Assembly (NCBI GenBank): GCA_045580875.1 | Contig: JAZNOP010000007.1 | Location: 1-25,006, forward strand | Source of the DNA: SIG598 sp045580875 | GTDB lineage: Bacteria; Bacillota; Clostridia; Oscillospirales; Acutalibacteraceae | Direction: 5' to 3' | Length of the DNA: 25,006 nucleotides | In this document: piece after piece, positions 1 through 7,681 of the stretch | Position numbering within the stretch: the first letter of the stretch is position 1 | How the letters are laid out: every line of letters starts with the position of its first letter | Translations under genes and position numbers: made by a program | Notes under the pieces: generated by a model | The model's input: the letters and a program-made list of their open reading frames with translations, nothing else | What the model was told of the DNA's origin: nothing | Database searches by the model: none

Positions 1-1
1 C

Positions 2-202
2 GCAACCGGCACACAGTTCCCCGATGCACTTGCAGGCGGTGTACTGGCCGCTAAGAACAAGGCTCCGCTCGTTCTTGTACCGACCAGCCTGACCAACGTT
101 CAGACCGATTACATCAGCACAAAGAAACCCGCAACCATCTATATCTTCGGCGGTGAGATAGCTGTATCAAAGGATATACAGGATACTCTTTCCGGTAAGT
201 AA
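2..202 (+). CDS. C-terminal end of a cell-wall-binding repeat 2 (CWB2) protein, partial
   Basis: The reading frame is open from the left edge to the TAA at 200-202 and gives 66 residues of a larger protein. The visible part has the typical CWB2 pattern: a start like ATGTQFPDALAGGVLAA, then a hydrophobic APLVLVPTS strand, then TIYIFGGEIAVS near the end. CWB2 repeats are known in clostridial surface proteins (for example the C. difficile Cwp family), where three tandem copies attach the protein non-covalently to cell-wall polymers. Only the last repeat lies in the window, so the functional domain that should precede it cannot be seen. A strong hairpin terminator follows the stop codon immediately. 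Confidence 0.85.
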   Translation, partial: ATGTQFPDALAGGVLAAKNKAPLVLVPTSLTNVQTDYISTKKPATIYIFGGEIAVSKDIQDTLSGK

Positions 203-208
203 AACAAC

Positions 209-235
209 AGCGCCCCCTGATAATCAGGGGGCGCT
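209..235. terminator. bidirectional intrinsic terminator between convergent genes
   Basis: A perfect 12-bp inverted repeat (AGCGCCCCCTGA, loop TAA, TCAGGGGGCGCT) lies between the CWB2 gene end (+) and the S41 peptidase gene end (-). T-rich sequence follows on the plus strand (CATTTTG) and on the minus strand (GTTGTTTTAC), so it can serve both transcripts. Confidence 0.85.
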
Positions 236-257
236 TCATTTTGCCGGTTATCCTGTT

Positions 258-1562
258 TTATTGTTCATTTATCAGCTCATAAGCCTTATCCAAAGCCTCT
301 TCACTTGTCGTCGGGTAGTCTGTTTCAAGGGACTGCCAGGTCTTGCTCTGGTCGATGCGGTACCAGCGCTTGAATGAAACTGATAAGCCGAGTTTTGAAT
401 TCGGCATCTGGAAATACAGGCAGTCACCGTATGCATCGGGGCGATTACCCGAGGCTTCACCTATCAGCACACCGATGTCATTGTCTCCTATCAGCATGGC
501 AAAATCCATTGCGGCGCTGAAGGTACTTGTATCGGTCAGCACATAAATATCTCCGTCAAAGCTGATGTCTGCGCGGCTGTTCCGCTGCACTATATCGCGG
601 TTGCGAATCACATACCAGCCAAAGCGGATATCAGAGTCCCAGCCATTGTATTCATCTATATCGACATAGCGGAGGAATTCATTTGCTACCATCGAGTTGC
701 CGCCGCCGTTGCCGCGCAGGTCAACAATGACATTCTCTATGCCGTTCTTTTCGACCTCGCCGAAAAACTCACTGACCGCGGCGCAGTATTCGTCGTTGTA
801 TATACATTCTTCAAGAGTAAATACCGCGGCATTGTTTTCTGCATTTATCTCGTAGCTGACCCACTTGTATTCCTCATCCGAAGCATTGTCATTGCCCTTT
901 ACCTCTTCTGCTGCAACAAACGAATAATGGCAGTCGGTCTGCTCGCCGTTCTTTTCGAAGGTAAATGTGACGCCGTCAGCGGTATCAACCCCCATCAGCT
1001 GCAGATAGCTTTCACGAATAAGAGCCTCGCAGAAAACCTCTCTCGCATACGGCTCAAGCTCATACTGGAACATGGTGAGGAAACGCTGGTAAATATCACC
1101 TGACGGCTCGCTGTCTATGGCAATAATAGTATTTTCGCGATCCCTGAACTGAGTGACATCGTCAACATATCTGTCTGTACCGCGCCATCTTGCCCATGTG
1201 TGACCGTCGTGCATCACTGAGGTTATACGGCTTGCTGCCTGATACAGCTCAAGCACGGTCATTTTCTCTCCGATTGCGGCAAGCTCAACATCAAACTGCG
1301 CGCTTACCTTTTCGGGAATATCGCTGTCAGTCTCAAGCCATGCAGGGTGGCGGCTCTCGAGAAGCTCCATCATAAACGAAAGGTCTTCTCTTGCCTGCTC
1401 CTGCGTCAGCACTGTGTCAAGCGGCAGGCTGTCCTCAAAACCGCTGTCATTTACCGTTCCGCGATAGGGATACATGAAGCCGAAATAATAGCCTGCCGCC
1501 GCACCCGCAAGAAACGCAAGGGCGGCAATGCAGATCAGAGTGACTTTCAGCCATTTCTTCAT
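258..1562 (-). CDS. S41 family (C-terminal processing protease-like) serine peptidase, membrane anchored
   Basis: This is a 434-residue protein with one N-terminal membrane segment (about residues 5-28); the rest should lie outside the cytoplasm. The S41 core is recognisable: DLRGNGGG at 281-288, the nucleophile region TSTFSAAMDFA with the probable catalytic Ser349, then GEASGNRPDAYG from about 368. An upstream MHDGHTW motif (His119/His121) resembles the histidine motif of tricorn-type S41 peptidases, so it may use a Ser-His arrangement rather than the Ser-Lys dyad of CtpA. No PDZ domain is evident. The start codon lies 3 nt after the apgM stop, and its ribosome binding site (GGAAAGGG) is inside the apgM end, so the two genes are probably co-transcribed. 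The substrate is unknown. Confidence 0.8.
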   Translation of the reverse strand: MKKWLKVTLICIAALAFLAGAAAGYYFGFMYPYRGTVNDSGFEDSLPLDTVLTQEQAREDLSFMMELLESRHPAWLETDSDIPEKVSAQFDVELAAIGEKMTVLELYQAASRITSVMHDGHTWARWRGTDRYVDDVTQFRDRENTIIAIDSEPSGDIYQRFLTMFQYELEPYAREVFCEALIRESYLQLMGVDTADGVTFTFEKNGEQTDCHYSFVAAEEVKGNDNASDEEYKWVSYEINAENNAAVFTLEECIYNDEYCAAVSEFFGEVEKNGIENVIVDLRGNGGGNSMVANEFLRYVDIDEYNGWDSDIRFGWYVIRNRDIVQRNSRADISFDGDIYVLTDTSTFSAAMDFAMLIGDNDIGVLIGEASGNRPDAYGDCLYFQMPNSKLGLSVSFKRWYRIDQSKTWQSLETDYPTTSEEALDKAYELINEQ

Positions 1563-1565
1563 GAT

Positions 1566-2786
1566 TTATTCGCCCTTTCCGATGAATTTCGTCATCAGTG
1601 TATGACCAACCTCAATAAACTTTCCTGTTGCCTCGGCAGTCTTTTCGCAGAAGCAATCGATTCCGTTTGCCTTATCCACACGGCTGTCATAAAGCATATA
1701 CGGTACAGGATCGGAAGCGTGTGTCATGGTGCAGAGGGGTGTCGGGTGATCAGGCAGAATGAGGATTCTGTAATCATCGTCCATTTCATCAAGAGCCTTG
1801 ACCAGCGGAGCAAGTACGCGGCTGTCGATGTACTCGATGGACTTGATCTTGTTCTCGGTTTCGCCTCTGTGACCGCACTCATCGGGAGCCTCAAAGTGCA
1901 GATATACAAGATCCTGACCGTTTTTCAGCTCGTCGATTCCAGCCTGAGTCTTTGCCTCGAAGCAGGTGTCGATGTAGCCGGTAGCGCCCTCGACCTTTGC
2001 AACATTCATGCCGGCGCAGAGAGCGATGCCCTGAATGAGGTCAACCGCAGAAACAGCCGAACCCTTTACGCCGAAAAGCTTCTCAAAGCTGTCAAGACTG
2101 GGGCGCTTGCCCTGACCCCACAGCCATATTGAAGTCGCAGGACGCTTGCCTTCAGCGATTCGCTTGAGGTTTACAGGGTGCTCTCTGAGTATCTCAACGC
2201 TCTTCTCCATCATATCCAGAAGCTTTTCTGCCGCTTCGCCTCGGTTGAGATATTCGCGTACAACTCTGCCGGAAATGTCATGCGGCGGTGTGAGGTCACC
2301 GATATTATCAAGACCGTTGTGCCATACAAGGCAGTGACGGTAGCTGACACCGGGATAGAAATCGAATTCTCCGCCGCCGAAAGCCTCCTGAATCGATTTT
2401 ATCAGCTCTGCAGCTTCTGCCGAGGATATATCACCGGCGCAGTAGTCGACCATGGTTTTATCATTGTAATCTGCTTCTTCAGAAAGTGTGACAAGGTTGC
2501 AGCGCAGAGCAACATCTGTGTCGGCAAGCTCAACGCCCATGCTGACCGCCTCCAGCGGAGAACGGCCGGTGTAGTAAATTGCCGGATCATAGCCCATGAC
2601 CGAGAGATTAGCAACATCGCTGCCCGGCTTGAGTCCGTGAGCAACAGTGCGCACAAGGCCAACCTCAGCACGTGACGCAAGCATATCCATTACCGGCTTT
2701 GCAGCCTTTTCCATCGGTGTGGCACCGCCGAGCGCCTCGACCGGATAATCTGCCATGCCATCGCACAGCACAACTGCGTATTTCAT
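1566..2786 (-). CDS. apgM: cofactor-independent phosphoglycerate mutase, archaeal type (alkaline phosphatase superfamily)
   Basis: The 406-residue protein matches the ApgM family in length and layout. The N-terminus reads MKYAVVLCDGMADYP, with Asp9 as a metal ligand, and NLSVMGYDP supplies the probable phospho-serine nucleophile Ser62. The C-terminal metal-binding motifs FEAPDECGHRG and ILPDHPTP are present. The family interconverts 3- and 2-phosphoglycerate in glycolysis using two metal ions. Part of this family has been proposed to act as an alternative homoserine kinase in bacteria without ThrB, and the sequence alone does not decide between the two roles. It is the first gene of a pair with the S41 peptidase. 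The ribosome binding site is GAGGAAA, and an extended -10 promoter lies just upstream. Confidence 0.88.
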   Translation of the reverse strand: MKYAVVLCDGMADYPVEALGGATPMEKAAKPVMDMLASRAEVGLVRTVAHGLKPGSDVANLSVMGYDPAIYYTGRSPLEAVSMGVELADTDVALRCNLVTLSEEADYNDKTMVDYCAGDISSAEAAELIKSIQEAFGGGEFDFYPGVSYRHCLVWHNGLDNIGDLTPPHDISGRVVREYLNRGEAAEKLLDMMEKSVEILREHPVNLKRIAEGKRPATSIWLWGQGKRPSLDSFEKLFGVKGSAVSAVDLIQGIALCAGMNVAKVEGATGYIDTCFEAKTQAGIDELKNGQDLVYLHFEAPDECGHRGETENKIKSIEYIDSRVLAPLVKALDEMDDDYRILILPDHPTPLCTMTHASDPVPYMLYDSRVDKANGIDCFCEKTAEATGKFIEVGHTLMTKFIGKGE

Positions 2787-2823
2787 TTTATTTTCCTCGC
2801 TTTCGCGTAAAATTCATGCTTTG

Positions 2824-2832
2824 ATTATAGCA
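2824..2832 (-). promoter_or_regulatory. extended -10 promoter for apgM
   Basis: On the minus strand the sequence TGCTATAAT lies about 40 nt upstream of the apgM start. It is a perfect -10 box with the TGn extension. No good -35 hexamer is seen 16-18 nt upstream, which is usual for extended -10 promoters. Confidence 0.6.
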
Positions 2833-2948
2833 CCAATGCGATAAAAATACTACACCAATTTAACGCATCAGAGCGAAAGAGCGCAATTTCGGCACTATGC
2901 CGCTATTTGATATTTATTTAACAATAACATAAGTTTAAAATGACAACA

Positions 2949-2984
2949 GCGCGGAGGGTATCTTTTCGGATACCTCTTCCGCGC
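2949..2984 (-). terminator. terminator downstream of the flotillin gene
   Basis: GCGCGGAGGGTATC pairs with a complementary arm ending in CCGCGC around a short TTTTC loop, with a 2-nt asymmetric bulge. On the minus strand it is followed by TGTTGTCATTTT. It lies 29 nt after the flotillin stop and ends the operon before the apgM promoter. Confidence 0.65.
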
Positions 2985-3012
2985 CTGTGTTTTGTCCGGT
3001 TACTTATTCTGA

Positions 3013-4407
3013 TTATTCAGCATCTGCAGACTCTGCAGCGGATGTGTCCCCAGCAATCTCAGTGCCAAGAATGGAGGGCATCTTTATACCTGCCATCTTG
3101 AGAGTCTCGTTGATTGGAGGAACTGCGCCCATCAGACCGGAAAGAAAACCTGCTGTGGAGGTCTTGCCGCTGCCGTTTGCGCCGCTGTCCCATACAGTGA
3201 TCTTATCAATCTGAATGTTCTTGATAGCCTCAACCTGAATGCGCATGAGCTCTTCCATCTTGTCAGCAATGAGAAGCTGAATAGCCTGCTCTGCACTGCC
3301 GCCTGCAGCCTTGACGATCTCCTCGAAACCGGAAGCCTGCTTGGTCAGGATTTCCTCAGCACCCTTAGCCTGTGCAAGCATGGTTGCGTAGATAGCGTCA
3401 GCCTCACCCTGTGCCTTGCGGCGTGCAACCTCAGCCTCAGCCTCAGCTTCGATCTCCATGCGCTGCTTTTCGATTTCAGCCTTGACGATGACGTCGGCCT
3501 TCTGGGTTGCAGCTTCTCTTGCAGCACGGGATTCTTCAGCCTGCTTTTCTGCAATGTAGGACTCCTCAAGAGCCTTAGCCTTTGCAACATTCTCAGCTGC
3601 AATAGCGCGGCGCTGAGCCTCAGCCTCACGCTCACGGCGGGTAGCATCAGACTGTGCGATTGCAGCCTTTGCCTCGTTTTCACCGTCAACAGCGGTAGCA
3701 TTCGCCGAAGCAACGCTGATTCGCTCGTCTCTCTGAGCATTTGCCTGACCGATAGAACCGTCTCTGTTCTGCTCAGCAACAGAACGCTTTGCATCGTTGA
3801 TTGCACGTGCTGCAGCTTCCTTACCGAGAGCCTCGATGTAGCCGGACTCGTCGGTGATATCGGTTACGTTGACGTTGATGAGACGAAGACCGATCTTCTT
3901 GAGCTCGCTCTCAACGTTGTGGGATACAGCCTCAAGGAACTTGTCGCGGTCGGTATTGATTTCCTCAATCTCCATGGTTGCAATGACAAGACGGAGCTGA
4001 CCGAAGATTATATCCTTTGCAAGCTCCTGAACCTCTGCCATGCGCAGACCGAGCAGACGCTCAGCTGCATTCTGCATGACACCCGGCTCGGTTGAGATAC
4101 CGACGGTGAATCTCGACGGAACGTCGATACGGATATTCTGGCGGGAAAGAGCGTTGGTAAGATCAACGTTTATGGATATCGGTGTAAGATCAAGATACTG
4201 ATAATCCTGAATTACCGGCCAGATGAATGCTGCACCGCCGTGCATGCACTTGGACGAAATATTCGCCCCATCCTTGCCCTTTACCTTACCGTAGATGACC
4301 ATGATCTTGTCAGAGGGACACTTGCGGTAGCGGGACAGTACGACCAGCACCATGCCGAAGAGCAGAACGCCGATCACCAACAGAAGAAATACAAATCCTT
4401 CTCCCAT
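3013..4407 (-). CDS. floT: flotillin-like SPFH (band 7) membrane scaffold protein
   Basis: The 464-residue protein starts with a hydrophobic hairpin/TM segment (about residues 4-25) and an SPFH domain (about 30-220; motifs SDKIMVIYGK and IDVPSRFTVGISTEPG). A long Ala/Glu/Lys/Arg-rich coiled coil follows (about 225-350, with many EAEA- and KAKA-type heptads), then a C-terminal flotillin segment (IQLLIADKMEELMRIQVEAI). Flotillins organise functional membrane microdomains and affect protease, secretion and sporulation complexes in Bacillus. The gene follows an NfeD-like gene, the same pairing as yuaF-floT in B. subtilis, which supports the call. The start has an AAGGAG site at good spacing. The tail ends in a short acidic, disordered stretch. 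Confidence 0.92.
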   Translation of the reverse strand: MGEGFVFLLLVIGVLLFGMVLVVLSRYRKCPSDKIMVIYGKVKGKDGANISSKCMHGGAAFIWPVIQDYQYLDLTPISINVDLTNALSRQNIRIDVPSRFTVGISTEPGVMQNAAERLLGLRMAEVQELAKDIIFGQLRLVIATMEIEEINTDRDKFLEAVSHNVESELKKIGLRLINVNVTDITDESGYIEALGKEAAARAINDAKRSVAEQNRDGSIGQANAQRDERISVASANATAVDGENEAKAAIAQSDATRREREAEAQRRAIAAENVAKAKALEESYIAEKQAEESRAAREAATQKADVIVKAEIEKQRMEIEAEAEAEVARRKAQGEADAIYATMLAQAKGAEEILTKQASGFEEIVKAAGGSAEQAIQLLIADKMEELMRIQVEAIKNIQIDKITVWDSGANGSGKTSTAGFLSGLMGAVPPINETLKMAGIKMPSILGTEIAGDTSAAESADAE

Positions 4408-4526
4408 TTCTAACTTCTCCTTTTCTGTTTGGTTTTATATCCGGTACATCGCAAAATGCAATATACAGATAGTCTTATTGTTTGGAATTATTACGAATTG
4501 TTTTGAGTGTATGCTTGTTTATATGC

Positions 4527-5129
4527 TTATTCAGCCTCAACAATTACTGTATTGCCGTCTGCCATTCCGACCACTCTGACCTTCTCGCCGTGATGAAGCT
4601 CACGATCAGCGTTTGTAACTGCCTCAATTTCAGTGTAGCGTTCCTGCACAACAACGTTGATTTTGCCCTTGCCTGAATTATTCGCCGGAATGTTCATGTA
4701 GACCTCGCCTACAAGACCGACAGCATTGTCGTATCTGATGTTGCCGCTGCTCTGCAGCTTCAGTGCCCATCTGATACAGTAGGCAACCAGTACCATGGCA
4801 AGGAAACCGATAAGCGCAGCAGCCGGTATTGCCAGCCACCACGGAGCACCCACTTCGAGTGCGGTAACTCCTGCCCAGCCGCCTACAGCCAGCAGGGCGA
4901 TGATGCCTCTCATGGTAAACAGCCTGATGCCTTTGCCTTCAAAGCTGCCCACTGCATCTGATTCAAAATCATCAGGCACATCGTCGCAGTCAAAGCCGCC
5001 GTCGCAATCGCCGTCAATATCAGCGCCGTCATCGCCGATTCCGAAGAACAGCAGCACGGTCTGCAGAATAAGCACGACCGTTGCCGGCACTGCCATAATA
5101 TAGAATATTTTCAGCAGAATTTCACTCAT
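4527..5129 (-). CDS. NfeD-like membrane protein with OB-fold domain (YuaF type), flotillin partner
   Basis: The protein has 200 residues when started at the ATG at 5129. This start has a GGGTGG ribosome binding site about 6 nt upstream; the frame also has a TTG two codons earlier without suitable spacing. Residues about 5-30 form a first TM helix, followed by an unusually acidic linker (GDDGADIDGDCDGGFDCDD). Two further hydrophobic segments lie around 70-115, and a C-terminal beta-rich OB-fold domain (about 130-198) ends in VRVVGMADGNTVIVEAE. Short NfeD proteins are co-transcribed with flotillins and modulate their assembly. The gene lies 29 nt after the sua5 stop and 119 nt before floT. The acidic, Cys-containing loop is longer than in YuaF as I remember it and might bind cations; that is inference. 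Confidence 0.85.
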   Translation of the reverse strand: MSEILLKIFYIMAVPATVVLILQTVLLFFGIGDDGADIDGDCDGGFDCDDVPDDFESDAVGSFEGKGIRLFTMRGIIALLAVGGWAGVTALEVGAPWWLAIPAAALIGFLAMVLVAYCIRWALKLQSSGNIRYDNAVGLVGEVYMNIPANNSGKGKINVVVQERYTEIEAVTNADRELHHGEKVRVVGMADGNTVIVEAE

Positions 5130-5158
5130 TGTCAACCACCCTTTCAGGATACCGACGT

Positions 5159-6187
5159 TTATTTTTCCTCTGCGGCGTCAATCACATTGAAACCAGCCGC
5201 TCTCAGCAGGCGATTATATACCGCAAGACCTACGCCGACCGGCTCACAGCAGCGCGCAAACGCACGTTTCGCCTTCATCTCGTCGAGCCAGCGCAGAGCA
5301 TCGAAAAGTCCGCGCGCCTGGGAAAGCAGATCATCTTCAGCACCGTATTCGACGTGCGGCATTGCGAGTATGTCACCCTCGCCGGCAAAGCACAGCGCCC
5401 AGTCGTCCTCCTGCGCGTTTTTCCGGCAGTAATCTGCATATTGTTCGAAGCTGCCGCGCACGATAATAACCTCGGTCTCCGGCGCATAATGCTTATATTT
5501 CATGCCGGGCGACTCTGCCTTTTCCTGCTCGCCGAGCTCCTCGAGCACCGCATGACTGACATCGCAGCAGCCGACAGCATCGGCTATCATCTCGGGCGTT
5601 ACTGCACCGGGGCGCAGCAGCAGCGGACGTTCACCGCAAAGCGACACGACCGTCGATTCCACGCCGACCTCACATCTTCCGCCGTCGATTATTGCATCTA
5701 TCCTGCCGTTCATGTCGAGCGCCACGTGCTCGGCAGTTGTCGGGCTGGGCTTGCCGGACAGGTTTGCCGAAGGTGCAGCAAGCGGAACACCTGCCGCATC
5801 GATCACAGCCCGCGCAACTTCATGGGAGGGCATTCTTATACCGACACTGTCAAGTCCGCAGGTGACCTCTTCGGGGACTATACCGGTCTTTGGAAGTATC
5901 ATTGTCAGCGGACCCGGCCAGAACTCAGCCGCCAGAGTCAGCGCCATGTCGGGTATCTCAGCCGCCAGCGAATTCATCTGCTCAAGCCGCGAAATATGGA
6001 CTATGAGTGGATTGTCCTGCGGACGGTTCTTTGCCCTGAATATATTTGCCACAGCCCTGCCGTCAAGAGCATTGGCTGCAAGCCCGTATACCGTTTCGGT
6101 CGGGATAGCTGCCAGACCGCCGTTTCTGAGAATCTCTCCGGCAGCGGCTATATCCTTCTCCGAAGCGGAAAGCATAAGCGTTTCCAT
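5159..6187 (-). CDS. tsaC: L-threonylcarbamoyladenylate synthase, Sua5 type (tRNA t6A biosynthesis)
   Basis: This enzyme makes threonylcarbamoyl-AMP from threonine, bicarbonate and ATP, the first step of t6A37 modification of ANN-decoding tRNAs. The 342 residues contain a full YrdC domain: TETVYGLAANAL near the N-terminus, KNRPQDNPLIVHI, WPGPLTMIL, VGIRMPSH and APSANLSGKPSPTTAEHV. The linker SPGMKYKHYAP leads to the C-terminal Sua5 domain, so this is the long Sua5 form rather than short TsaC. The gene starts 56 nt after the prfA stop and precedes nfeD, consistent with one operon. Sua5 next to prfA is a common arrangement in Firmicutes. Confidence 0.93.
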   Translation of the reverse strand: METLMLSASEKDIAAAGEILRNGGLAAIPTETVYGLAANALDGRAVANIFRAKNRPQDNPLIVHISRLEQMNSLAAEIPDMALTLAAEFWPGPLTMILPKTGIVPEEVTCGLDSVGIRMPSHEVARAVIDAAGVPLAAPSANLSGKPSPTTAEHVALDMNGRIDAIIDGGRCEVGVESTVVSLCGERPLLLRPGAVTPEMIADAVGCCDVSHAVLEELGEQEKAESPGMKYKHYAPETEVIIVRGSFEQYADYCRKNAQEDDWALCFAGEGDILAMPHVEYGAEDDLLSQARGLFDALRWLDEMKAKRAFARCCEPVGVGLAVYNRLLRAAGFNVIDAAEEK

Positions 6188-6243
6188 AGCTTTTCTGTCT
6201 CCGTTTGCGTATATTCAATACTATTCCCGATATCTCTCAGGAA

Positions 6244-7323
6244 TTACGCATTTTCTATAGAAGCCTCGAGCATCTTTGCTCTTTCGGCAGTGATGAGCGC
6301 ATCAATTGTCTCATCGAGGTCTCCGTTGAGGATAGCCTCAAGCTTGTAGAGGGTCAGACCTATGCGATGGTCGGACATTCTGCTCTGCGGATAATTATAG
6401 GTACGGATACGCTCGGAGCGGTCACCTGTACCGACCTGCGCACGACGGTCAGCCGCAATTGCATTCGCCTGCTCCTGCTGCTTTGCATCAAGCAGACGGG
6501 ATTTAAGCACGCGCATTGCCTTATCCTTGTTCTTGTGCTGGCTGCGCTCGTCCTGACACTCAACGACAATACCGGTGGGCAGGTGGGTTATGCGGATAGC
6601 TGAGTCGGTGGTGTTGACGTGCTGTCCGCCTGCGCCGCTCGAGCGGTAGGTATCTATCTTAAGATCGGTGGGATTTATCTCAATCTCGACATCCTCAGCC
6701 TCGGGAAGCACTGCCACGGTAACGGTGGAGGTGTGGATTCTGCCCTGAGACGCGGTCTCCGGCACACGCTGTACGCGGTGGACTCCGCTTTCATACTTGA
6801 GACGGGAATATGCGCCCTCGCCGCTGATGACAAAGCTGACTTCCTTGTATCCGCCCAGCTCAGTTTCATTTGCGTTGATAATCTCGCTCTTCCAGCCGCG
6901 CTGCTCAGCATACATTGTATACATACGTGTAAGCACAGCCGAGAAGAGGGCTGCCTCATCGCCTCCTGCACCGCCGCGTATCTCGACGATGACGTTGCGG
7001 TCATCATTCGGGTCGCGCGGAAGAAGCAGTATCTTCAGCTCGTCGGAAAGTCTTGACTGCTCCGACTTTGCTTCCTCCAGCTCAAGCTGAGCCATCTCGC
7101 GAAGCTCGGGGTCGAGTCCGCCCTCGCCGAGAAGCTCAAGTGCATCTGCCTCGCTCTTCTTTGCCGCATTGTAAGCGCGGTAGGTTTCCACCAGCGGTGT
7201 GAGATGCTTGAGCTCACGCATCAGGTCGCGGTACTGCGTCTGATCGCTTATAATATCGGGGTCGCAGAGCTTTGTATTGAGTTCTTCGAAACGCTGCTCT
7301 GCAACAGCTAATCTGTCATACAT
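6244..7323 (-). CDS. prfA: peptide chain release factor 1
   Basis: The 359-residue protein is a full-length RF1. It has the GGQ motif at residues 232-234 (GAGGQHVN), which triggers peptidyl-tRNA hydrolysis at the ribosomal P site. The tripeptide anticodon PET is at about 188-190 (VQRVPET), the PxT form that reads UAA and UAG, as opposed to SPF in RF2. The N-terminal helical domain and the GGAGGDEAALF segment are typical. The start codon has an AGGAG site 9 nt upstream. The prmC/hemK methyltransferase that often sits beside prfA is not in this window. Confidence 0.97.
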   Translation of the reverse strand: MYDRLAVAEQRFEELNTKLCDPDIISDQTQYRDLMRELKHLTPLVETYRAYNAAKKSEADALELLGEGGLDPELREMAQLELEEAKSEQSRLSDELKILLLPRDPNDDRNVIVEIRGGAGGDEAALFSAVLTRMYTMYAEQRGWKSEIINANETELGGYKEVSFVISGEGAYSRLKYESGVHRVQRVPETASQGRIHTSTVTVAVLPEAEDVEIEINPTDLKIDTYRSSGAGGQHVNTTDSAIRITHLPTGIVVECQDERSQHKNKDKAMRVLKSRLLDAKQQEQANAIAADRRAQVGTGDRSERIRTYNYPQSRMSDHRIGLTLYKLEAILNGDLDETIDALITAERAKMLEASIENA

Positions 7324-7357
7324 TCTTTTAATCTCCTGAATATAATTTTACAAAAGT

Positions 7358-7422
7358 TCGTGCTCCGGCGCAATGGATATCGGCGCACGATAAACGCGAT
7401 ATCGTATGCAATAGGAGCACGA
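7358..7422 (-). other. long-loop inverted repeat between DUF951 gene and prfA
   Basis: TCGTGCTCC and GGAGCACGA form perfect 9-bp outer arms. Inside them two GATATC palindromes can pair as an inner stem. On the minus strand the structure is followed by ACTTTTGTAAAATT, so it could be a weak terminator or attenuator ahead of prfA. It contains no open reading frame. Confidence 0.4.
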
Positions 7423-7435
7423 TTGTGTATCTTTG

Positions 7436-7633
7436 TTACTGCGTGACGACCTCGCCGTCACGGATAAGCTTCTTTATGTTTTTCTCTGCTTTGTGTCTTG
7501 GAATCATTATCTCATGACCGCAGCCGGTACATTTAAGGCGGAAATCCATGCCGACACGGGTGACCTCGAACTGCTTTGTTCCGCAGGGATGATTCTTCTT
7601 CATCTCAAGTATATCGCCAAGTCTTACGTCCAT
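7436..7633 (-). CDS. DUF951 family small zinc-ribbon-like protein
   Basis: This is a 65-residue protein starting MDVRLGDILEMKKNHPCG. The start at 7633 has a GAAAGGA site 9 nt upstream, whereas upstream extension of the frame has no good site. Residues match the DUF951 pattern: KKNHPCG, then FEVTRVGMDFRLKCTGCGHEI, then MIPRHKAEKNIKKL. The Cys and CxxCGH residues suggest a metal-binding knuckle. Family members are widespread in Firmicutes, often beside translation or ParB/chromosome genes, with no established biochemical function known to me. Here it lies 48 nt after the upstream surface-protein gene and upstream of prfA. Confidence 0.85.
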   Translation of the reverse strand: MDVRLGDILEMKKNHPCGTKQFEVTRVGMDFRLKCTGCGHEIMIPRHKAEKNIKKLIRDGEVVTQ

Positions 7634-7681
7634 GCCGCAAAATCCTTTCTGCCGTACTGACCGGAAATTCACGCCTTACGG

